A stretch of DNA of 64,000 nt, taken from contig OU452235.1 in assembly GCA_911728455.2 (NCBI GenBank), forward strand, positions 11,580,634 to 11,644,633. The letters are read 5' to 3'. The DNA is from Marthasterias glacialis (Eukaryota; Echinodermata; Asteroidea; Forcipulatida; Asteriidae). The notes beneath the pieces were generated by a model. It saw only the letters and a program-made list of their open reading frames with translations, was not told where the DNA came from and searched no databases. Positions 55,357-64,000 of the stretch are shown in pieces (within the stretch, counting starts at the first letter, position 1; every line of letters starts with the position of its first letter). Made by a program: the position numbers and the translations under genes.

Positions 55357-58300
55357 GAAATCACCTGCCAGAGGCCGCTGTGAAAACTCCTAAACCTTCT
55401 TAAGTTTTTAAGAAATCTTTAACCTAGATACATTAACCCTTTGGAGGTTATCCTCTTGGTAAGTGTGGTGTTATTCCTCCATAAACAACACCCACTTCGC
55501 ATTGTTTGGTTCCAAGTATTGTGAGAAGTCCAATGAAAATGCTTTGAGTCAGTTTTTCTTGTCCAAAGAAAGTTCCTGATTCATGTTGTTTTTCCAAACA
55601 TTTATACTGGAATAATTATGTTAGTTAAAAACAGGAAAATCTGCCATTTCCAGTCATATGGGCATGATTAATGCATGGTCTCTACAGGGTTGTCTTCTGA
55701 GAGGTTCTTCCTGTGGCACTGTCAGTGTTTGTAATGAAGCGTAACAGTGCTTAAAGCACGAGGCCAACATTGGTACATGTACATATTGAAAAAAAATAAA
55801 CCATCATAGCACTCACTGTTTTTAAACATCAGATTCAAAATGAATTGTTTAACTCATTTCTCAAACTCATAACTCAAAAACCATCACCGTTTCAGGTAAA
55901 AATATTTCAAAGGAAATTTTCCACCATTTTTATACCGATGTTAAGTCTGTGAACAGTTTTATTTTCAATCACACGCTTTAAGCCTTAAATATTTGAAGTT
56001 GGTTCATCCTGAATGTAGTAGAAGATGGCTCATGTAAATCTAGTATCTTCAAAATCCCCCCCCCCCACATTATTCTCCCAAGCACATGTTAGTTTTTGGT
56101 TTAATTCAGTTAGTTATCAGACAGGATATTGGCGTGACATTTGGCACTTTGGGGACCAACTTGTGTACTCCTGCATAACAATTTCACAATGTGTTAACAG
56201 CAACCATGATAAACTGAGTGTAGTTTTTCTTGGGAATCCGTCCAAAAAGAATATGCATTAGACTTGAGGAGTAAATATTGTAAAATGGGTATATAAAAAT
56301 GGTATGAAAATTACTTCTTGTGTAGAATGTTAATTTTGTGAAGTACTTGTAGATATTTGAAAGATTTGTAGATATTTATCAGAGTAGCTGTAAAAAGAGG
56401 AAAAAGAGAATAACTATTTGAGTATTATTACCTAATTGAGACCAAAGACAACACAAACTAAAAGTCTCCATAGTGGAAGTCTAAATAGAGGGATGTTCCA
56501 CAAGGAATATAGTGCACAAAGTCTATGGGCGGATGTTAAGTACAGGGACAAAGGGAAAACAAAAACAAGAAATCTCCACAGGGATGCAAAAATGGAAATG
56601 TGTGTTGTTACACCAGCTCAATGAGAATGAACAAGGACTAAATGTCCTATCTCTTCGGACTTTCCATAAAGCTGTTCATTACGTCCATTGTTCCTTGTTC
56701 TTTGACCTCTTATAAACTCCCATAAATGCATAAAATAGAAATATCTGCAAAGGATCGTTTTTGCCCAATTCAGAGGTTCAGACATGCCTTTCATCAGCTT
56801 TCAGTTGACTATTTAAAGCCACATTGTCAGAGGTAGAAATTCAACACCAGATTTATTCAAGGAAAGAGGGCGAAGAGTTTGCACCTTTAAAGTAATGAGA
56901 TCAAAAAAAGATTCATTGTTGATGCATGCAGAGGTATGGATCCCAAGGTCAATATGGACAGTATGCCGACAATAGTTACCACAATGGGGAAAATTGGTGT
57001 CATGTACCTGTGGGGAAAAGGAAGGGCATAGATCGTGTAGATTGAAAATGTTAACATGCAGTACCTTTGTGTGTTCCTTTATGTTTTACACAGGATTTGT
57101 AATAGTTATGTACACACAAAAAGAAAACTATTTCAATTGATTCTTTAAAAAAAACAGGACTTAATTTCTTGAATGTAGATACTCAGGAAAATAAATTAAA
57201 ATTAATTTTTTAGAAAATATATTTTTCATTTTTATATTGTATATTTTGATATCTTTGAAAATCATTGGTTAAAATGTGATGTGTATATAAATTTGCAGTG
57301 AATATATTATAGATGACAGCAAGTATACATTTCTTTGCTGTAATATAGTGTATGAAGAATCAACAATAAACCGTCCAGTAAAACTTACATCAAAATCTTT
57401 TCTTCAAACTTTCTTGTAACCTGTGTAAGACTAAAGTATATCGCTGACAATTTACTTAAAATACATCCCAGACTTTATCAGAAACACAAGTTATCTAAGA
57501 TAAAGACAGAATGTGTGACGGGTATGGCTAGAAGACGATTCAAATTATAGTCAACTGTGCCCAGATAGGAATGCATTCACTACACATGCAAAAAATGGAC
57601 AACTAAATATAGTTTGAATTCAGACATATTGGTTAGAATTTGCACTCAAAACAATACTTTGACTTCTTGTATGACAACGTCCATGCCTGTGGCACTATTT
57701 AATCAAGTTATCCTAGCGGTGAGTTTCTTTGATGAATTAGGAATCTGTAAATGGGCATCGTGAAAGAGTCTTATATCCTGCATGGAGTGCCTGGCTTATA
57801 GCCTAAGCCACATGAAACAGCTTCCTCCCATCCCGGCTATTGTATGGCCGCATCCAAATCCAAGTGACTTTGTTCACGGCTAAAGCAGTTGGCACCAACG
57901 ACAATGTTCAGGATGTTAAAGAACAGGACTTTTCGCAATCCAGTCATAGCTACCGAAGCCATTAATTTGGAAAAAGGCCTAACATGCCTAATGGTTTGCA
58001 ATAATACAAATCACTAGTTTTCCTAAGATCTTGGACTAATGATCCATCTCAACCAAGCTTTTCCTCCCAAAATTAAGAATTTGTCTAGGTGTCTGGTACT
58101 TACATTATCTTTCACTTTTAGGTTTCTTAATGAAAAGGCCACTGTCAGTTCTCAAATGCTTAGAAGAAATTAGAAATCTTTGTATTTGAAGTTCAATTTT
58201 CCTGATAATCACCAATACTACACAATGTCTTAAAGAGCTTTTTATTTTGTGTATCTCACTTTTTAATTCAAAGTTGTAATATAAATACTACTGTAGAGCT

Positions 58301-58830
58301 AAATACATTGGAATCAGCGTGGTACATGTACAACACAAAAACAAACAAGTAAGCAATATATACAAATAACAATGATTAGACCATGTAACATGAGACTTCA
58401 CGTGTTTACAAAAGAGCCACAGAGCCTGGATTCCTGCAGGCATAATTTGTACACAGCTCAATGGAAGAAACAACCAATCTTTACATTTTATGGAGATTGC
58501 ACCATAGAATTTGCATCTACTTTTGATACGAAGAAAGGAGTCACATCTCAAAACTTGTACAGCTGTTATTTTTTACAGTTCTTGATTTTATGTGACTGGT
58601 AATGTGAAATATCTCATATGTACAGTGCAGTATCTTGCCTGCCAGGAAATTCCATGGAGTATACAAGATCACTAATTTTGTGAACAAGGCGACATGGTCT
58701 GTAGGACTATAGCCTTGCTTGCAGGGTTGTATTGCACTATCCCAATTTCCAGCAGTCCGCCCTTACTGACACTCATGCAAACGCACACTGCCCGGTTGTG
58801 TGCTATCCCCGCACGATACACGCACACCTG
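55357..58830. other. Probable 3' UTR and intergenic sequence
   Basis: No gene seen. AATAAA occurs at about 55794, and CAATAAA at about 57364-57370 after a T/A-rich stretch. Either could end the membrane protein transcript. A C-run lies at 56059-56068. Short open frames here have no recognisable domains. Confidence 0.4.
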
Positions 58831-59024
58831 GACCCAATTTCATAGAGCTGCTTAAGCACAAAAAGTAGCTAAGCACAAACAAATTATGCTTACCAGAATA
58901 AGGTTACTAGCCAAAATAGCATGTCACATGTACAATCTGTGACTGGTATTCTTGCTTATTTTTGCTTAGCAGAAAATTTGTAAGCACTATTTTCTGCTTA
59001 AGCAGCTCTATGAAATTATGGCTC
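58831..59024. mobile_element. Palindromic MITE, GCTTAAGCAGCTCTATGAAAT family, copy 3
   Basis: GACCCAATTTCATAGAGCTG at the left is inverted as AGCAGCTCTATGAAATTATG at the right, with TAGCTAAGCACAAACAAATT inside. The copy is nearly full length. Confidence 0.8.
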
Positions 59025-59894
59025 TGCTTACCAAAGAATTCTGCTCTAACGGCGCCCTATAAAGCGCATACTTCTATGGGCTGTGACATGGCGTAAGCGC
59101 AGAATTCCAAGGTAAGCAAGGCCATAAAGATGGGCCCTCATGGATCGGGTTTGTGGGGGTACTGCCATTGTTTTACTGATTACCTCTTCTATAAAATACC
59201 CTTGTTGGGCCAGAGTTTAACAAAGAGAACCTTGTGGGTTAGCTTTGTTCCATTGTGTAGAAGACCCCCACATGGGCCTGTATGTAAACCCATTACACCG
59301 ACTCCATCTGAATGTCGACTATGTGTACTGGGACTTATTATACATGTTTTGTTCGAACTGACGTTTTGTTTGAAACGGCCCGACCGCGATCCCATGACTT
59401 CCAGCACTCGTTTTGAGAGGAGAGTTTTGACATTCTCGGACAAAAGGGATCCGGGTGTTTTGTGTACAAAACCAATGGGAGAACAAAGAGAAGTCCGTGA
59501 TTTATGGGGTCGACAAACTTGTATTCATCTATATGCAGATGTATCGTCCTGATAGACTCCATGTGCATAGACTACAAGGATAACCTTGCAGTCAAGGCTA
59601 GTCAGCTCGTAGGACCAACATGTGCCACAAAGAAATCCATCTATGCAGTAATTTTACCTCAAGTTTACAGACCAAAAGTTTATTTAAAACTTCCAATCGG
59701 CATGAAAATGAACAAAATTCCACAAATATTGTGAGAGTCTTTTCTGAAAAGATTCCTCAAAATTGTCTTTAACTTTTAAAGTTTCAAACAAAATTCTTCA
59801 CTCAAGACCGTAGTTGTGTTTATATACAACAAAACCGAGTGCAGTAATCTGAAATGTCACAGGGATAAGGAACTTTGGAAAATGGTCTACAAAT
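59025..59894. other. Stretch without a supported gene
   Basis: Open frames of 140 codons (+, 59130-59552) and 84 codons (-, 59189-59443) overlap. Neither shows a domain or splice context. The sequence is GC-richer than its surroundings, perhaps part of another repeat. Confidence 0.3.
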
Positions 59895-60195
59895 AATGAA
59901 TGTTCATCGTTCATCCAAGTAGATCTTTGTCATTTGATTGGAAGATAAAACTATAAGATGATAAAATACTGTGCAAGATAGTATTCTGGCATCCACTACA
60001 AGGGCCTTTTGTACTACTCTGTATGATGCATGGTGTGGTCCAGCATGCAAAAGTCAAAAAGGACAAAATGAAAAATGCACAATGAATACTACCAAAATGC
60101 TTGGTTTTTGACATAAGCCATGTAATGCTTCGATTAATGAATATTGCATGACATGCATTCCTCCAATCAAATGACAAGGATCTACTTGGGTGTTA
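59895..60195. mobile_element. MITE-like element, CCAATCAAATGACAAGGATC ends
   Basis: The left end ATCCAAGTAGATCTTTGTCA/TTTGATTGGA is inverted at the right as CTCCAATCAAATGACAAGGA with TCTACTTGGGTGTTATA. It has the same terminal sequence as the nest at 4436-5610. Confidence 0.75.
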
Positions 60196-60199
60196 TAGA

Positions 60200-60639
60200 G
60201 TGTAATCTAACAATAACAATTTATTTATGTTGACCCATTTCACCAGATGTCATCTTCACAATAATTTTGGTTGCACCATTTTGGTGGTCAATGTCACTGA
60301 GTTATTCAGTGAAGAGCGCATTTTAGGAGACGCGGCGTTTACACGTAAACCTATTGACCACCAAAATGGTGAGCGACGCACAGTCGGCGCGTGTGACATG
60401 CGTGCAAGGGGTCAATATATATATGTAGCGCAAATTCCATAAAAACACGTTCAAATGCGCTGTACAGAGACAAATACACAAACTACATTTTACAAAACAT
60501 GGACGGTCACCAAACACTAAGACAAAATTAAGATCAAAGGAAAATAAAGTAACAATGCAAAAAGGAGACTGATAAGACCCAACAAAACACACCGAGGCAA
60601 AAAATACATTCATAACATAGACAACAAACTGAATCAGTA
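60200..60639 (-). mobile_element. Likely LINE 3' region with an internal inverted repeat
   Basis: It lies directly downstream of the reverse-transcriptase relic on the minus strand. It contains an 18-base perfect inverted pair, ACCATTTTGGTGGTCAAT at 60275-60292 and its complement at 60353-60370. Assignment to the LINE is by position. Confidence 0.35.
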
Positions 60640-61080
60640 AATGGCCAACTTAAATAGATGCGTCTTCAACAAGTGATTTCAAATTCATCACACTGTAAGC
60701 TCTCCTAATGTGAACAGGACGGACATTCCATAGCTTAGGGGGCAGCATTAACAAAGGCACAATCCCCCTTAGGTAACTTTGGTTCGGTGAATAGGGCAAC
60801 CAAGAAGAGTGTTGTCATAAGAACTATGAAAGTTGTAACAAGGGCTTCTTTATGACAAGGTGGCCAAGAGAAATCATTCAAACATTTGTAGGTTAATATT
60901 TTCAGATCATTCCTGAACCTCTTTGGAAGCCAATGAAGGTCAATCAGTAATGGTGTGACATGACAATATTTATATGACTTACATATGAGTCGAGTGCATG
61001 CACTCTGCACTCGGTGAAGTTGATTTACCTGACAGTCAGGTAAGCCATACAGAAAACTATTACAGTAGTCCTACGACTAG
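60640..61080 (-). mobile_element. LINE relic: reverse transcriptase C-terminal end
   Basis: On the minus strand the translation DYCNSFLYGLPDCQVNQLHR, then RVQSACTRLI, HVTPLLIDLHWLPKRFRNDL and GDCAFVNAAP follows the standard end of CR1/L2/Jockey-type LINE proteins (HITPLLRELHWLP, DRAFSVAAP). A stop follows AAP, so the copy is dead. Confidence 0.85.
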
Positions 61081-61212
61081 AAATACAAGCATGAATTTGT
61101 GTTTCAGTACACTTAGTGGTACGTTGTTTTTTAATGTGCCTAAGGTGGTTTCTACTGGGCCTGATGTTATTTGGTGTTTTCTAATGGGCCCTGATGCAGG
61201 CTTTGATCTTAA

Positions 61213-61240
61213 CCGAGGCCACCGAGGCCACCGAGGCCAT
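61213..61240. repeat. Three tandem ACCGAGGCC units
   Basis: A 9-base unit is repeated three times in GC-richer sequence. No gene is seen in 61081-61535. Confidence 0.8.
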
Positions 61241-61535
61241 GGGCCTCATGCCCTGTCGAGTTGACCAGCGTGCCCTTCAGAAAAATTGCACTGTCACTAC
61301 CCACTTGGCCAGCATGCCCTTGTACAATTTCTCTGATTTGGCCAGCAAAGGCCTGCCCCCGTTTTTCTTAAGATCGAGGCCTGCCGATGTTATGTAAATA
61401 ATAAAAAGCACTACTGGAAATTTAGTAACGTGAGTAGTCACAGACATATTTACATCAAACCATGAACCCAAGTTACAAGTGATGGGTACAGGTGTTACCA
61501 TACAATCCCCAACATAGATACAACCAAAGGAAACT

Positions 61536-61730
61536 GGCCCAATTTCATAGAGCTGCTTAAGCACAAAAAGTAGCTAAGCACAACAAGGTTGCTTACCACA
61601 ATATGGATACCAGCCAACATGCCATTCTACATGAACTATCTGTGACTGGTTTCCTGCTAATTTTTGCTTATTAGACAATTCTTAAGCACAATTGTTTTTT
61701 TTACTTAAGCAGCTCTATGAAATAGGGCCC
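61536..61730. mobile_element. Palindromic MITE, GCTTAAGCAGCTCTATGAAAT family, copy 4
   Basis: GGCCCAATTTCATAGAGCTG at the left is inverted as AGCTCTATGAAATAGGGCCC at the right. Next to it, at 61739, a second kind of MITE begins. Confidence 0.85.
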
Positions 61731-61738
61731 TGCAGTTA

Positions 61739-62182
61739 TAGACCGATCCATTAAGCCCCGCCTACTAATGTATTGGCCAATCATAGCCTTGACAACACCA
61801 CTGAAAGTCCCACAAATGTCTGACACGTTAAAAATCCATTAGAAAAGTAAACAAACCACCGCCATTGTTCTGACATACAAAAGCACACACAACTGTACTT
61901 ACTTTTGTTTAGCTTTAATTTAATTTTTTCGTATTTCTGGTGGTGCAAATCCCACAGCAGTACAGTCGTGTAAACGTAGTTTAACAGTGTTCCTGCCCGC
62001 ATTGTTCTTTGCAATGCTCAAAAGGCCGTGAGAAACTAATAACTTTCATGAAAACCATGTCTGTGTGTGTATCCGATATGTGTGGGCCGCGACCGAACCA
62101 CCGCTGCGATCGTGGCAAGAAAGTCACGCCATGTGCTGTTGCTAGGCAGTTGCTAAGGTAGGCAGGGCTTAATGGATCGGTC
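61739..62182. mobile_element. MITE-like element, TAGACCGATCCATTAAGCCC ends, second copy
   Basis: The ends TAGACCGATCCATTAAGCCC and GGGCTTAATGGATCGGTC are inverted. It is in the opposite orientation to the copy at 11619-12085; shared internal blocks include CACGCCATGTGCTGTTGCTA. Confidence 0.85.
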
Positions 62183-63187
62183 TTTTGGTGGGTGCCAATA
62201 ATCATAAGTTCTACTGTCATTCAACATTAAATCATTAGCCTTTTTGAGGTATGGTGGCCACTATGTGAGTGCACTGTTTGGTTTGAGTGCAAAACAAATT
62301 ACCAAAACCTACATGTAATGTGTTATAGTAAAATTAACACTGAAGGGAATTCAAATTGAGTAAAACTAACAAAGAAACTTGTTTTTTTATCCATAACTGT
62401 AAGTTAATCACATCTTTTAATAATGTTGTGTGGAACAAAATGTGTCAATGAGAAATAATACGGATTTCAGACCGTATTTGCTTCCATTTCAAGATTTTAG
62501 AAGAATCAAAAAACATATAGAAATGTAAATTTCTTTTGATAAATTACCCAAAGGTTGACAAAAGTATTCATGGCAATCTATGCATAAACATGCAACATAT
62601 CACTTTCTGAAACTAAGCTGAAATTACTGTGTGAGAAATCTAGAACAAAATCGAAGGCAATCCACTCTAGAGCTGACACAGGTAGTAAAGGTTGATAAAA
62701 AAACAGAAGGTTGACACAAAACCATGATCAATCAAGTGGTTTACAATGGAAAGAATGATGGCAGTGTTACAAGGTACCAGACTTTAACCATGCTGCTGCC
62801 TGTTTGTGAGACGGATTTCCCCATCGATTATTAAGGGACTACTTTTTCATTGCCTTAAAGAGGTATGCCATATTCTAAGGACCTGCTGATTTTGTTATCT
62901 TTTCCATAGAAAAATAAAAAGGAAGGGAAATTTGTTAACAATTGAAAGGGGGGGGGGGGGCTTGGCACATCCCAAACACCTGTTGTTTTGTATTAGTGTA
63001 TTATTTTGTATTTTACATGAGAACAGACCGTGCAATTCTCCTGTGTGTTCAAACATTTTCTCTCCTTCACACATTCAAGCAACGTACGTAGGAACCTGTG
63101 GTTCCCAGAAATGTTTGAAAGCACCTGAGACTTGCACTGTTTGTCAACTTACAAGATGGCAGCAGCATGGTCAAGTTTGAGTATTGT
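62183..63187. other. Intergenic or 3' UTR of the rightmost gene
   Basis: No gene seen. The G-run at 62947-62960 and AT-rich sequence at 62330-62700 stand out. Part of it is probably 3' UTR of the minus-strand gene whose stop codon is at 63188. Confidence 0.35.
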
Positions 63188-63675
63188 CTAGTATCTTGTG
63201 TTATCGTTGTGTCTGTAGCTGTGGCCGTGTTTGCGACCACCATGACTGGGGCCCTTGGGTCGCATTGGGGACCTGTCTCTCCTCACGGTATCCTGCTCTC
63301 GTCTGTAATAATAACAAGAGTAATACAAATTTCATGAAAAAAGTGCTTTACAAAACGCATTCAGAATAAACAATGTACAACATAAAGCCTAGAATATGCA
63401 CAATATGAAATTAATTAAGTAAAAAGTATTTTAAGTATTTAAATGTATTGAGGAGAAAATGTATTGCTGCAGGCAGGAGAAACCTCCAGCCTGAAATAAC
63501 TGGCTTTAATTCCACTGTAACCTCGTCAGAAAATTTGCACTTGACATTTACCTGGACTGGGATGCTCCGTTGGTAATCGCTGGGGAGGCATTTCTATGCT
63601 TGCTTCCTAGTGAATGCTGACCCATATGCTGCTGAGTTCTCTGCCTCCACTCCTGGTTAAATGAGCCGGCCTCCG
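63188..63675 (-). CDS. Last two coding exons of an unrecognised gene
   Basis: Exons 63552-63675 and 63188-63302 have AG/GT borders and join in phase, ending at TAG. They encode at least the last 78 residues. The first exon reads EAGSFNQEWRQRTQQHMGQH and is Gln/Ser rich. The last reads REQDTVRRDRSPMRPKGPSH and ends GHSYRHNDNTRY, basic and His rich. Such tails are common in RNA-associated or otherwise disordered proteins (inference). The gene continues to the right, outside the window. I do not recognise it. Confidence 0.7.
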
Positions 63676-64000
63676 CTAAAAGAAAATTATAAAAAAAATA
63701 CATGAAATAGTAGGTACACCATTGGCTAGGACTACTTCAGAATTCTTTTACACTACATGTATTCTTTGTTAACTGTACTCTTCAGACTAAAATAATAGTT
63801 AGGCACTTAAAAGAGCACTCACAACTCTGCTTATCACAGGACTTTACATAAAAACAAAAGGAAAATGGACAATGAAAGACACTTTTCTGAGCAAGCAAAA
63901 TCAGTCAAAGTAACACCATATAACCAACTGTGAAGGGTAGATGATGATGCAAATTTCACTTTCAGATTTGAGAAAAAAAACTCAGCATTCTTAGGTTGAA

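Noticed and set aside
59130..59552. 140-codon open frame on the + strand
   Set aside because: No recognisable domain, no splice context, and overlapped by other open frames; the base composition is GC-richer, which lengthens chance frames.

Overview
The window looks like a metazoan nuclear genome, probably a marine invertebrate deuterostome such as an echinoderm (inference). The support is a multi-exon XRN1 gene with GT-AG introns and metazoan-type protein sequence, intronless rhodopsin-like receptors in a recent tandem array, tRNA-derived SINEs, CR1/L2/Jockey-type LINE relics, and many short inverted-repeat (MITE-like) elements. There are no prokaryotic features.

Bases 1-24,130 (+ strand) hold a tandem array of single-exon class A GPCR genes. 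Five are intact: A 2230-3288, B 6821-7879, C 10228-11271, D 13254-14312 and F 21870-22913. One is a pseudogene (E, 18097-19151, 4-base deletion) and one is a start-less 5' remnant (5949-6052). A-B-C and D-E-F are two copies of a three-gene cassette of about 11 kb, judged by shared C-terminal tails and shared 3' flanks. The genes are mosaics: the promoter (two types), TM3-ECL2 segment (two main types) and C-terminal tail (three types) are combined differently in different copies. This points to repeated unequal exchange or gene conversion. Base 1 lies in a 3' flank of the A/D type, so a further receptor gene probably lies just left of the window.

Bases 24,320-49,009 (- strand) hold 27 coding exons of XRN1, the cytoplasmic 5'-3' exoribonuclease, from the initiator Met into the SH3-like domain (1,134 codons plus one base). 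All reading phases join. Exon 27 ends in a normal splice donor, so the rest of the gene lies further left, and the GPCR array sits inside, or interrupts, the next XRN1 intron. The introns carry two SINE families, several MITE-like palindromes, LINE tails and a long G-rich hexamer array.

Bases 50,699-50,772 (- strand) are an intact, intronless tRNA-Arg(TCT). Bases 51,916-55,356 (+ strand) are a six-exon gene for an unrecognised four-pass membrane protein of 181 residues. Bases 55,357-63,187 hold no gene I can support. They hold MITEs, a LINE reverse-transcriptase tail, and inverted repeats. At 63,188-63,675 (- strand) lie the last two coding exons of an unrecognised gene that enters from the right edge.
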